Below are positions 10,410-20,664 of a stretch of DNA of 21,193 nucleotides, in pieces. Each line of letters starts with the position of its first letter. Positions within the stretch are counted from its first letter, which is position 1. The notes under the pieces are model-generated. The model was not told the origin of the DNA, made no database searches, and saw only the letters and a program-made list of their open reading frames with translations. The position numbers and the translations under genes are program-made. The stretch is from assembly GCA_003550305.1 (NCBI GenBank), contig QKYT01000228.1, positions 20,617 to 41,809 of the forward strand. Direction: 5' to 3'. Source of the DNA: Glomus cerebriforme. Lineage: Eukaryota > Glomeromycota > Glomeromycetes > Glomerales > Glomeraceae.

Positions 10410-11788
10410 ATGGCTCGTCCAACAGAGGAACGAAATCAAGATGCTACGGTCTACATTGGCAACCTTGACGAACGTTGTACTGAAGCTTTGATTTGGGAAT
10501 TAATGCTTCAGGCAGGACCCGTTGGTAATTTTTCACACCCTACTTACTCATTTTTTGTTTTCACAATATTAATCAATAAATATAATTCGCAATAGTCAAT
10601 GTTCACTTACCAAAAGATCGCGTAACTCAAACCCACCAAGGTTATGGGTTTTGCGAGTATATGAGTGAAGACGATGCAGATTATGCGATTAAAATAATGA
10701 ATCAGATCAAATTATATGGAAAGCCTATACGTGTCAATAAAGTAAGCGAATGTATATTGGTTCTTTTATTAGTTTACTATATAACGTTGACGCTTCGTCG
10801 TATTGTTTATTATTAGGCAACTTCGGATAAAAAGAATTTGGACGTAGGCGCTTCACTGTTTATAGGAAATTTGGATCCTGATGTCGACGAAAAAATGTTG
10901 TACGATACATTCAGTGCTTTTGGTGTTATTGTACAGACGCCCAAGGTATTAATACAATCTTATATCGAATACTTCGTTTTAAATGGTTTACATATATTCT
11001 TACTAAAATCTAGATTGCAAGAGATCCTGATACTGGTAATAGTAAAGGGTATGGGTTTATTTCATATGACAATTTCGATTCTTCAGATGCAGCAATTGAC
11101 GCAATGAACGGGCAGTATTTGATGAATAAGCCGATTACTGTATCATATGCGTTCAAAAAGGATGGTAAAGGCGAACGACATGGAAGTGCTGCGGGTTCGT
11201 AGGTTTTTTTTAAATACATCATTTTATTTTATGCTCAATATAAACAATTTATTTTTATTGCATACTTTAGAACGGTTATTGGCAGCTCAAGCAAAGAAAA
11301 ATCAAAGTCTGCCGAACCGTTTGTTTGCGGATGTTCGTCCGCCTACTGTTCCGCCACCGATGATGGGAGTTCGCGCACAAATACCGGCTCCACCACAACA
11401 AATAAATACTGGAATGTCTCGTCCTGGCATACCACCTTCAATTGTTTCTCCAACAAACGTGTACGGGGGATATCATGCGCCAGGGGCAAATGCACAAACA
11501 ACAACACAACCACAACCTAGACCATCTATGATGAACGGAGCACCAGGTGTGATATCATGATATTATGGTTTGAGTCCTTTTTCGTATAAATATATTTATT
11601 CGTCATTAGTTCGTCCCCCACCACCTCCTGCATTTGGGACTTCGGCCTCTAATCGACCAACCTTCCCACCGCCATTGCGTCCTCCTGGCCCTTACGGCCA
11701 ATACCAAACACCTCAAGGTTCCAATCCAACTGGACAAGCTCCTGCTTCACAAGGGTATAATGGGTATAATTCAGAATTATCACGGTGA
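10410..11788 (+). CDS. SF3B4: splicing factor 3B subunit 4 (SF3B4/Hsh49), 6 exons
   Basis: This protein is part of the SF3b complex of U2 snRNP and helps anchor U2 near the branch point during spliceosome assembly. Exons: 10410-10524, 10596-10741, 10817-10945, 11014-11194, 11271-11546, 11610-11788, giving 341 residues. RRM1 has RNP2 VYIGNL (residues 14-19) and RNP1 QGYGFCEY (53-60), and ends with the signature [20 protein letters not shown]2 has RNP2 LFIGNL (101-106), then [17 protein letters not shown]1 KGYGFISY (141-148) and [20 protein letters not shown], joined to ERLLAAQ (191-197). The rest is the family's proline-rich low-complexity tail, shorter than in animals. All introns are GT-AG and 55-75 bp. 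If the last intron were retained, the protein would stop early after GAPGVIS. Identification is secure. The symbol is that of the human orthologue. Confidence 0.95.
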
Positions 11789-12168
11789 AAATATTAATTT
11801 TGTGCTACACATAAATTTTATTTTATTTTATTTTTATTTTTATTTTCATGCATAGGTAAATAAACCTTACGTGAAATTAAAATTTTCTGACCTTTTTCTG
11901 TTTATTCTGTGAATAAACGAAGGTGTATATTTTTATTTCGAGGGAGCCGGGTAAGGAAAAATATTGATAACTTTATTATTTATTATTACATTACTATCAA
12001 GTATATTCATGAACAATTTATTTTCACTTTATGTAATTTATTTAAATAAAGGTTTTTCTGCATTGTAATGAAATAATGAATAAATTATATTAAATAAATT
12101 TATATCAATGTCAAACTAACTATGATATTAATTAACAAACAACTTATAAATTTGCAAAATACGAGGTT
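11789..12168. other. convergent 3' intergenic region
   Basis: 380 bp between the stop codons of SF3B4 (plus) and the peroxiredoxin (minus). It should hold both 3' untranslated regions. TATTTTATTTTATTTTTAT runs and AATAAA-like words occur on both strands. No further gene is seen. Confidence 0.6.
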
Positions 12169-12991
12169 TTAGGTAGCAACTTGATTTTTAACGAATTCTA
12201 CAGATTTTTTGACATGACCATCAAAATCCATCTGAGAATTAAAAACATCACGAACGATACCATCTTTATCGATTAGAAAAGTAGCTCTTCCAGGTAAAAA
12301 ACCTAAAGTCTTTGGGACCTAAATTAGGAAAGATGAAAAAAAGATTATCAAATTGAAAGAGCAGAGACATTTAAATGATGAAATATACCAGATACCTCGT
12401 AGAGTTTTCTTGCTTCACCCTCTGGATCGGATAGTAATGGGAATTGTAGTCTTTGAGTATCAGAGAATCTTTTATGCTTATCAACAGGATCAGAAGAGAT
12501 GCCAACCACGGTAGCACCAGCATCAGAAAATACTGAATAAGAGTCACGAAAACTGCAAACCTATTTATATAATTAGACGAGAAAATTATACATAAGATAC
12601 GGAAACATCGGATTTTTTTAAAGTATTTTTTTTTAGAGAATATGATTTTTTTTACTTCTTTGGTACAGCCATAAGTTTCATCTTTAGGATAAAAGAATAC
12701 GATTGATGGTTTACCATTACCAATAAAAGATTTTAATTCAACCAATTCACCTTCTTGATTTTGAAGAACAAGATTAGAAGGAGCAGGTTGATCTATCAAA
12801 ACATGTTTTGTCATTTTATTTGAATAAGTAAACTGTCTATTAAATGACTTCTTTTGTACAGTTGTTGAACTTAATAAATTTTGTTTTTTATTCGGATTAA
12901 ATGAAGAGACAAATATATTTAATAAATTTGAATCAACTGTTCTGGTGGTAGGAGCAGTTACAGAATAATAAAATTGAGTAACTCGAAGCAT
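12169..12991 (-). CDS. PrxQ/BCP-type peroxiredoxin, likely mitochondrial
   Basis: This is a thiol peroxidase that reduces hydrogen peroxide and organic peroxides, usually with thioredoxin as donor. Exons 12991-12656, 12560-12396 and 12318-12169 give 216 residues. The core begins about residue 60 (MTKHVLIDQPAPSNLVLQNQ). It contains VFFYPKDETYGCTKEVCSFR with peroxidatic Cys109 and resolving Cys114 five residues later, the PrxQ arrangement. It then shows GISSDPVDKHKRFSD, FPLLSDPEGE, VPKTLGFLPGRATFLIDKDG and a normal C terminus. The usual TPGCT is TYGCT here, a mild deviation. About 59 extra N-terminal residues, rich in Ser/Thr/Asn with scattered Arg/Lys and few acids, look like a mitochondrial presequence. 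Met60 could give a second, untargeted form. Yeast Dot5 is a family relative. The CACGTG at 13069 is upstream. Confidence 0.93.
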
Positions 12992-13068
12992 TATTATGCT
13001 GTGAAGATTTTTATTGATTCCTTATTTAATATTAATTAATCATGTGATTCCTGTAATTTATGGAGTGT

Positions 13069-13074
13069 CACGTG
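13069..13074. promoter_or_regulatory. CACGTG site upstream of the peroxiredoxin
   Basis: GTGTCACGTGTTAAG lies about 78 bp upstream of the peroxiredoxin ATG (minus strand). It is the same hexamer as at 6680 and 10354. The role is inferred. Confidence 0.35.
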
Positions 13075-13258
13075 TTAAGGTTGAAATATACTGTAATTGG
13101 TAAAATCAATATGTGAATAAATTTCTGTAAATAAGTAAATAAGGTTATAATTTACTAGACTTCTTATTTTGACGGTTCACTAAGTATACAGAATTAAATA
13201 AAAGAAACATTAGTAAAAAAAAATTAAATTCAAAAGTATATATATCAACATGTATTTT

Positions 13259-14597
13259 TTATTTACTCATAAATTCGAATAAGGACCGGCGAGAATCTTC
13301 AGATAACATTCTAACATGACAATAAAAGTAAATCTTTTATCACGTATTTATAAATATAATGAGTTAATATATATGTAAGTGTATTACCTTAATAATAATA
13401 AATCATTTTCACGTTTATTAATTTTATGTAAATATTCTCTTTCATCTTTACGTATTAATTCCTTTGATTTTATTATAGCTTCAAAAGAAAATTTTACAAC
13501 TCGTGTTGCTTCCTTTAATGTTTCTTGAATTAATTGATCTTTTGGTATTAAACGACTAAAGAATACAAATTTCATTATTATTATTTATAAAGTGGTTTTA
13601 AATATAAATATACCTGATGAATCCGACTTTAGCTAATTCCGATGCTGTATATGTTTTATTCATTAACTAAACAAAACCATGTGAGGTTCATTTAACACTT
13701 TGTTTTAAAAAAAAATATATATATATATTCAACGGTAATAATACATACCAACATTTCATTAGCGATCGATTGTCCCAAGTATCTTAAAAAAATTATTTAT
13801 AAATTATTCATTATAAAGATATAAAAGGAATCGTATACGATATATATATAACTTACTTAGGGAATAAATACGACGAACATCCTTCAGCACAAAATGCTAA
13901 TAGAAAAAATAATTGTAATTAAAAAAATAATTTATTTAAAATACTAATTAAAATATAATTACCCCATTGCATAAATGGAGTTTGAAAAGTTGTTTCTGGT
14001 ATTGAATATACTACATCACAATGTGGTAGAAACGTAACTCCAAATCCAAATGCCTTTCCTATATAAAAATCCATTATAAACATAAAGTAAATTTACAGGC
14101 ACATAACAGATAAAATAAGTTTACCATTAACAGCTGCTATCAACAATTTAGGAAAATCGATTAACAAATCAACTAACTTTCTAATATAATATAAATTCAA
14201 AAAATCAATTTTATTATTAAATTTAAATTTTCATAATTGAATCCACTTACTTAAATAAATTAATGTTAATTTCTGCCGCTCTCTTCAAGTCTTCCATATC
14301 CCTAGGTACGTTAGGTAATTCCAAACCACTACAGAAGAAATTTCCTTTTCCTGTTACAATAACAATTTTAACTTGTTCTGCATCATTTGCCCATTCAATC
14401 GATCTAATCCAATCCTGTCATTAATAAAAATTTATTTAACTAATTTAATTTTAATTTGCCTACTAAATTATATTTACCTGTAAGAGTTCGTCATTCAACG
14501 CGTTTGCGCGTTCAGGTCTATTCAAAGTTAAAATAGTTATTCCGTCCGGATTAACTTCTATTTCAAATGTTTTAAGTATAGGTATTGGTTTTCTCAT
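13259..14597 (-). CDS. enoyl-CoA hydratase/isomerase family protein (ECI-like), 9 exons
   Basis: This crotonase-fold enzyme is most like delta3,delta2-enoyl-CoA isomerases, which move double bonds during unsaturated fatty-acid oxidation. Exons in order: 14597-14478, 14414-14251, 14180-14125, 14058-13963, 13896-13857, 13782-13749, 13666-13614, 13555-13388, 13310-13259 (260 residues). Seen: LNRPERANALNDELL near residue 25, VTGKGNFFCSGLEL (first oxyanion-hole segment), IAAVNGKAFGFGVTFLPHCD (second oxyanion-hole segment), TTFQTPFMQWAFCAEGCSSY with Glu150 in the isomerase catalytic position, then LFPKYLGQSIANEMLLMNKT. A helical C-terminal tail ends FEFMSK. There is no SKL-type peroxisomal signal and no clear presequence, so location is open. 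Very small exons (34-56 nt) all keep phase. The gene diverges from lysyl-tRNA synthetase. Family assignment is firm; the exact substrate is less so. Confidence 0.9.
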
Positions 14598-14758
14598 ATC
14601 CCAATTCCGATTTAAAAAAGGAAAGTTGTTAAGAATTAATTTCGTACTATATAAATTACGATTTATGTAAATTTATAAGATTATCCTTATCATTGGTACA
14701 ACGGTCATAGATTATCTCAAAATCTTTTTAAGGACTATTAGTCTTAATATACAGATTA
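14598..14758. promoter_or_regulatory. shared 161-bp divergent promoter
   Basis: The isomerase ATG (minus) and the lysyl-tRNA synthetase ATG (plus) are separated by only 161 bp. Both promoters and both 5' untranslated regions must fit here. TATATAAAT-like words are present, but no CACGTG and no clear dominant motif. Bidirectional activity is inferred from spacing. Confidence 0.5.
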
Positions 14759-16883
14759 ATGTTTGCATTAAGAAGACAAATTCGTTTACCATTAAGTTCA
14801 ATTCAGAGTTTTGTTTCAGTACGAAATAAAACTGTGATAACAACCTTGCAACTTTTACAAGTACCAACTCGACATAAAGTATTTTATTAACGAATGTATA
14901 TGCTTTATAAAAATTATTAAGTAACTAACATTTTTCCCCGCATTTGAATTAGTCAAATGAGTCATCTAAAAAACAAGAAAAGCCTGATTTAGAACAGACC
15001 GCAAGCGTATGTTAAATTACTTTCCATTCTCGCTATTTCATACCTTTGTAAATAACTTTTTATTAATTTGTTATATAGCATTATTTTAATTATCGTTCAA
15101 AGATAATTAATGATCTTCGCCGCACAAAAGATCCAAATCCATATCCACATAAATTTAATGTAGACATCACTATTTCACAATTTATTCAAAAATATTCACA
15201 TATAGAAGCAGGAAAACGAAATACTGAAGAAACTGTAAGAATAGCTGGTCGTATTCATAATCAAAGAACTTCCGGTGCGAAATTAATTTTCTATGATTTA
15301 CATGGTGATGGAACTAAAATACAAATTAATGCTCGGGCGCAGTAAATGTTATTACCAGTTAATTAACAACATATTTTTGTTGAAAATTCATATACATATA
15401 TATTCTTTAATTAATTAACATATTGTAATTTTTTTAGAGATTCGGAACGTGATTTCGTAAAAGTTCATGAACACATTCGAAGGGGTGATATCGTTGGAGT
15501 TATAGGAACTCCTGGAAGAACAGAACGAGGAGAGTTATCGATATATCCAAAAGATATTATATTATTATCGCCATGTTTACACCAATTACCTACTACACAT
15601 CAAGGATTCAAAGATAATGAGATGCGATATCGACAAAGATATCTTGATTTGATAATGAATGATGAAATACGGGAAAAATTTATAATTAAATCAAAAATCA
15701 TTAATTATCTTCGGCGTTTCTTGGACGAACGAGGATTTTTGGAGGTGGAAACACCAATGATGAATTTTATTGCGGGTGGAGCATCAGCTAAACCATTTGT
15801 AACTTATCATAGTTATCTTAAACGTGATTTGTATTTAAGAATTGCACCAGAATTATTTTTAAAACAATTAGTCATAGGCGGATTAGAAAAAGTCTATGAA
15901 ATTGGAAGACAATTTCGCAATGAATCTATCGATACTAAACATAATCCTGAATTTACTACCGCTGAATTTTATTTGGCTTACGCCGATATGTTTGATTTAA
16001 TGGAAATTACTGAAGATTTATTGGGAAATTTGGTTAACGATTTAAAAGAAAATTACGTGGTAGATTATAATTTGAATGAAAAAAAAATGAAAATTGATTT
16101 TACACCACCATTTAAAAAAATTGATATTAATGAAACTTTGGAAAATAAATTACATGTGAAATTCCCTGATGCAGATCAATTACATACCGAAGATACAAAT
16201 AAATTCTTACGTGATTTATGTGAGAAACATGAAGTTGTTTGCAGTCCACCAAAAACAAACGCCAGAATATTTGATAAGGTAATAATAATATATTTTTTTC
16301 TTGTGCAATATAAGTACAATTTTATTAACTTAAACTTATGCCTTGAATAGTTGATTCAAAAATTCATTGAATCAGAATGTATATCACCAACATTTATAAC
16401 AGGTCATCCACAAATTTTATCACCATTAGCAAAATCACATCGACAAATTACAGGGTTATGTGAAAGATTTGAGCTAATTGTTGGTACTAATGAAATTATT
16501 AATGCGTATACTGAATTAAATGATCCATTTGAGCAACGGAAAAGATTTGAAGAGCAAAGTCATCAAAAAGACCTAGGCGATGAAGAAGTTCAAATTGATG
16601 ATGGTGCATTTTGTACAAGTTTAGAATATGGTTTACCTCCTGCGTAAGCTTAAATATTCTTCATATTCTTTAAGATTGAAGAATCCGACTAAAATTTTGC
16701 CTTTTATTTTGTAGAGCTGGATGGGGTTTAGGTATTGATAGATTGGCAATGATATTAACTAATAGTTCAAGTATTAAAGAAGTATGTTTAATTTACTTTA
16801 ATTGTGCCTCACTTTATGAAAATTTTTTTCTTAAAAAAATATTATTATAGGTTCTATTATTTCCGGCTTTAAAACCTATTTGA
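14759..16883 (+). CDS. lysyl-tRNA synthetase, class II, with mitochondrial-type leader
   Basis: The enzyme attaches lysine to tRNA(Lys). Exons 14759-14878, 14953-15006, 15079-15341, 15438-16278, 16351-16643, 16715-16781 and 16851-16883 give 556 residues. The N terminus [20 protein letters not shown] is arginine-rich, hydroxylated and free of acids over its first 40 residues, so it resembles a mitochondrial presequence. The anticodon-binding OB fold follows ([40 protein letters not shown]). Then come [12 protein letters not shown] (from 209), the motif 1 region [15 protein letters not shown] (241-255), motif 2 FRNE (305-308) with [11 protein letters not shown], then AYTELNDP, and motif 3 [11 protein letters not shown] (526 on). 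The protein ends soon after, at LLFPALKPI. Family identity is certain. The eukaryotic-type body lacks the long lysine-rich extension of animal cytosolic forms. No alternative in-frame Met precedes Met208, so a cytosolic form would need another first exon or another gene. Confidence 0.95.
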
Positions 16884-17546
16884 ATAAGGAAGCTAACTAA
16901 CATGTGAATTGAAATAGTATTGTCACATGTTCAAAGGTTAAAAAATTTCGATTATGTAAAAATATAAATTACATGATAAATGAGAATTATTTATTTTATT
17001 AACCATTAATTCATCATTATTTTTTTTAAATTTCTTTAAAACTTATATATCCTTATTCTTTTTGACAACATTATATAAATAGTTATAAAATATACTATAG
17101 TAATTATATATACAGTACATTTGAATCTGATCAATCTAAATATTTAATAATAAGTCATTTACCAAAAAGCAGATTATGGATTGATTGGATTATTCATCAG
17201 ATAAATCAGATAGTTAATAGAAAAAAAATTAGATTGATATTTAATAATCTGATTTTTATTTTTATTTTTTAATTTAGAAAAAAAAGCATTTTAATTAAGA
17301 TATAACTTTATTTTTTTCTTATAAAAAGTATTTTAAACACTTCTGCTAAAGCAATCTGAATGCTAGTCTTTAATACTAATATTATAATACAGTTAAAAAA
17401 ATCTGATCTAATTTAATTCAAATAATCTGATCAAATTAAATTAAATATAAATCAAATCAAAGATTTTTTTAATGTAATTAAATCAAATCAGATTTGAATT
17501 GAATTAAATCTAATTATAAATTTTGGTACTTTGATATTTTTTTATG
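16884..17546. repeat. AT-rich region rich in AATCTGAT/ATCAGATT words
   Basis: No gene follows the synthetase here. The word AATCTGAT or its complement recurs at about 17123, 17195, 17247, 17400, 17428 and 17486. The stretch 17398-17435 is imperfectly mirrored by 17480-17515. This looks like an old MITE or degenerate repeat, but ends and target duplications are not clear. Confidence 0.4.
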
Positions 17547-17570
17547 GATTTTGTAATTTATTGCCATGGT

Positions 17571-18032
17571 TAGAGATTGGAATCGATTCCACCAAATCAA
17601 TTTAATCAAAAATCGAATCGAATCTATTCAATTTGATTAATCGAATTTAAAATCGAATCTCTTAAAATTGTTTTTTGTTCAGTTTTTTCATTATAATATT
17701 GTAAAAATACTCTTTAGATTTAATAAATATTAAAATTTATTCATGTAACAACTAAATACTATATTAACAAAGGATTAATTAAAATTGATCGATGTTGATC
17801 AGCACTGATCGACATCAGCGTTACTTTTGCATAAATTGGATTTTTAGCTAAAATAAATTCAAAATTTTAGAAATTTTTACATTTATGCAAATATTATTAC
17901 ATGTAGAATTGATTTAAAATAGCTAAAATTCAAAAATTAAAATTTTAAAATTTTGAGATTTGAGAAATGATTAATTGATTTTAAAATCGATTCTGAAGAT
18001 TTGATTTTCAATTGAATCGATTTCAATCCCTA
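17571..18032. mobile_element. 462-bp hAT-like MITE with 8-bp target duplication
   Basis: It starts TAGAGATTGGAATCGATTC and ends in the inverted copy GAATCGATTTCAATCCCTA (three mismatches in 19). It is flanked by GCCATGGT (17563-17570) and GCCATAGT (18033-18040), a 7/8 match. TIRs of the TAGGGATTG kind with 8-bp duplications are the hAT superfamily signature (known). There is no coding frame inside. The centre (near 17787-17817) is itself palindromic. The matching empty site is in the opposite Tc1 TIR at 20315-20322. Confidence 0.75.
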
Positions 18033-18077
18033 GCCATAGTGATATATAGTAATTTTATCACTGGCATAATATATAAT

Positions 18078-18955
18078 AATGACAAATAGGATTTTACCAT
18101 CAAAAAAAATCCTAAGTTTCCAGAATATTTAATAAAAATAGAAAAAGGTAAATATGATGAGATGTGATACTAAACCTAATTATCTGATCCTAATTCTAAT
18201 TCTAATTCTAACCTAACCCTAACCAAACCTTAATTCTAGCTAAAATTATTAGGTATGATAAAATACCATGGCAATAAAAGATAATTTTCTTTTCTTATAT
18301 AATATATTATAATTATTTATATATTATAATAAATATAATAAAATTTTATATATACCATATATCACAAACTATAGTATACTTTTATATATAATCTTTCTTT
18401 TTTGTATAAAAAAATAGTTTATCTTCTATTAAAATTATTATTTTAAAAATTTAATTTTATTCAAAAATTACATATAAATATTTTTCTAATTATGATATAA
18501 GTTTTTAAACACATACTATTTATAGTAAAAATTTAAATTATAAATTTAGTAATATAAAATCAATTCTCTAAAATTTGAGTACTATAATCTATAATATATG
18601 ATAAATTTATAATTTTTAATAATATTTTTTCTTTTAAATATAATAAATATAATTTAGATATTTTTTATAGAAAATTATCTTTTATCATCATGATATTTTA
18701 TCACAACCAATAATTTTAGTTAGAATTAAGGTTTAAGTTAGGATTAGAGTTTTATCTGAATCCTAATAACTAGGTAATCCAAATGAATGAAGATATTATT
18801 AAGTCTAAAATAATTAAAAATCTCATAAGTTTTAATTAGGATCAAGTAATTAAGTTTAGTATCACATCTCATTACATTCAACTTTTTTCATTTTTATTAA
18901 ATATTTTGGAAATTTAGGATTTTTTTTTAATGGTAAAATCCTATTTGTTATCATT
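18078..18955. mobile_element. 878-bp Mutator-like foldback element, perfect 9-bp duplication
   Basis: ATATATAAT flanks both sides (18069-18077 and 18956-18964). The ends AATGACAAATAGGATTTTAC and its inverted right copy begin long arms: left about 18078-18290, right about 18675-18955. The two arms share the segments around GAGATGTGATACTAAAC, ACCTTAATTCTA and AAAAGATAATTTTC in inverted order. The right arm has extra sequence, about 80 bp. The loop (18290-18670) is pure A/T with no frame. Long TIRs with 9-bp duplications point to the Mutator superfamily, non-autonomous (family inference). Confidence 0.75.
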
Positions 18956-19188
18956 ATATATAATTTGCATAAAAAGTAATAAGAATTATATTTTTATTAA
19001 TTATTTAACAAATAAAAATCATAAATATGTAAAAAATTAAAGAAATATTCTTCATTATATTATTAAAATATTATTCAAATTATTTAGTAATTAATCTTAT
19101 TGCTATTATGTTCAATTATCTATTCTAATCTTGTTAGCATATTACAAATTAAATTAACAAAGATTTCAGATTTAATTTTATCCTACTC

Positions 19189-20053
19189 TTATTGAATTAT
19201 TTTGCAAAAAATTTCAACAGTAACTGATTTTTTTTTAGCTATTAGTTTGTTAACACTTTTCTCAACCCGCTTCTTTAAAATGAACCATAAATTTTTAATT
19301 AGATTGAGATCAAGGCTATTTGATGACCAATCTAACATATTTGAAATACAATTTATGAGAAGTTTTTTAGTTTTTTTATCTGAATATTTTGGGTTGTTAT
19401 TCTACTGAAAGATCTAATTCCTTCTTATAATAAAATCAGCATATTCAAAGAGATTTTCATTTAAGATTTTACGATAGAATACACCATCCATAATGCCAAT
19501 AAATATGAGAAAACCAATTCAATCTTTTATCGAAAAGGTATCCCACATATGAACTTTATACAAATGCTTAACCATAGATTTTTAAGAAGATTTTTGTTCC
19601 AGCTTTGTAGAATACTTTTTGAATATTTCTAAACATCTGAATAGTAGTTTCATCAGAGAAAATAACCTTATTTCAATTTTATCTTCTGTATTTCATAGCA
19701 AATTCAATACGCTTTTGCTTATGTTTATTTATAAGAAAAGGAATAGATTTTGGAACTGTACTAATATAATTGAGATTGTGAAGCTCATAAAGTACTGTAC
19801 ATTTAGCTATGTCAAAGTTTAGGTATTTAATATTTAACAGATTAGCAAGTTCAGAAGTTATAGAGAATTTATTTTTGAAAATGAGCTGATCAAGATAACA
19901 GTGTTTTTTAGGAAAAAGTTTCTTTGACCTGCCAGTTTGAGATAAGAAATCTAAAGTGATATTATTTTTGAGTTTTTTAATATATTTATAAACAGTAGAA
20001 AGCAGAATAGAAATTAGTTCATATAGAGTGTGAGCATCACAGATATCATTTTT
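19189..20053 (-). pseudogene. Tc1/mariner transposase, inactivated
   Basis: The minus strand reads a helix-turn-helix region (TLYELISILLSTVYKYIKKL), a TGRSKKLFPKKH linker, then PFLINKHKQKRIEFAMKYRR. A TAA and a TGA interrupt the frame, followed by NKVIFSDETT, which holds the first catalytic Asp. A frameshift follows, then VKHLYKVHMWDTFS, FIGIMDGVFYRKILNENL, a TAG, IFQ, another TAG, and NNNPKYSDKKTKKLL. The end is MLDWSSNSLDLNLIKNLW. Compared with the family pattern Q-D-N-x-P-K-H and SPDLNPIENLW, the second catalytic Asp is Asn and the third acidic residue is Lys. Most defects fit G-to-A changes on the coding strand. The remnant ends at TAA 19189-19191. It is clearly dead. Confidence 0.85.
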
Positions 20054-20462
20054 CTACAAAGAGATTATTAAAGTATAATATTATTTTAGTATGATATGGG
20101 CCATTTTGTACCATGTGTAATCCTTGGTAAAATGTAAGCAAAACAAAAACAGTGCTGATCATCATAAATAAACATGTTTACTATATTATCACATGATACA
20201 ATTTTTTTGTAAGTTAAATATTACAGAAAATTTTTAAAATTTTTCATATTAAATTATTTTTTTATTACTTTTTGCATGAACTGTATCATGCTAGTAACAA
20301 AATTACTATAAAATACCATGACAATAAATTACAAAATCCTTTTCTATAAATTATTAAAAAATTTTTTAAGGAAATAAAATTAATAAAAATCATGTGATCT
20401 ATATATCTATTAATAAAATTGGACTTATTGAGTAATATTAATATAGAATAAATAGTAATATA

Positions 20463-20664
20463 TAGTGATAGGATTTTTTAATTTTTAACTTAATTAATTA
20501 TTTTTAATATTAACTTAATAAGTACTTATTAAATTAATAATTTGGATTAATGATAGGACTTTTAATTTTTAAATTAATAATTATACTTAATAATAACTTA
20601 ATAAATACTTATTAATTACTTATTAATTAAAAAAGATTTGAAATAATTTTTAAGTCTATCACTA
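20463..20664. mobile_element. 202-bp MITE with perfect 8-bp duplication GTAATATA
   Basis: The element begins TAGTGATAGG and ends CTATCACTA, giving a 9-bp TIR. It is flanked by GTAATATA on both sides (20455-20462 and 20665-20672). Inside, two direct copies of an approximately 80-bp unit, each starting TGATAGGA or TGATAGGACT, run in tandem. The 8-bp duplication suggests hAT-type mobilisation. There is no coding capacity. Confidence 0.7.

Larger units (their letters stand above)
17547..20339. mobile_element. dead Tc1/mariner element with two nested insertions
   Basis: The left end 17547-17571 (GGATTTTGTAATTTATTGCC then ATGGT) matches the reverse complement of 20315-20339 at 24 of 25 positions. 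The match resumes inward after two insertions: 18041-18077 and then 18965-18980 on the left match 20258-20314 on the right, ending in AAAAGTAATAA. So the terminal inverted repeats are about 80 bp long. Between them lies a broken Tc1-type transposase frame. Subtracting the 462-bp MITE plus 8-bp duplication and the 878-bp foldback plus 9-bp duplication leaves about 1.44 kb, a normal Tc1 size. The exact outermost bases and the TA target duplication are not certain. Confidence 0.7.

Noticed and set aside
11010..11222. Minus frame across SF3B4 exon 4
   Set aside because: It is a shadow of the RRM2 coding sequence on plus.
19202..19822. Plus-strand frames at 19202-19408 and 19619-19822
   Set aside because: They lie antisense to the Tc1 transposase relic, whose protein similarity is on the minus strand.
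17796..20161. 12-bp inverted pair TGATCAGCACTG (17796-17807) and CAGTGCTGATCA (20150-20161) as Tc1 ends
   Set aside because: The first copy sits in the palindromic centre of the hAT-like MITE and the match does not extend. The 80-bp TIR pair at 17547 and 20339 explains the element better.
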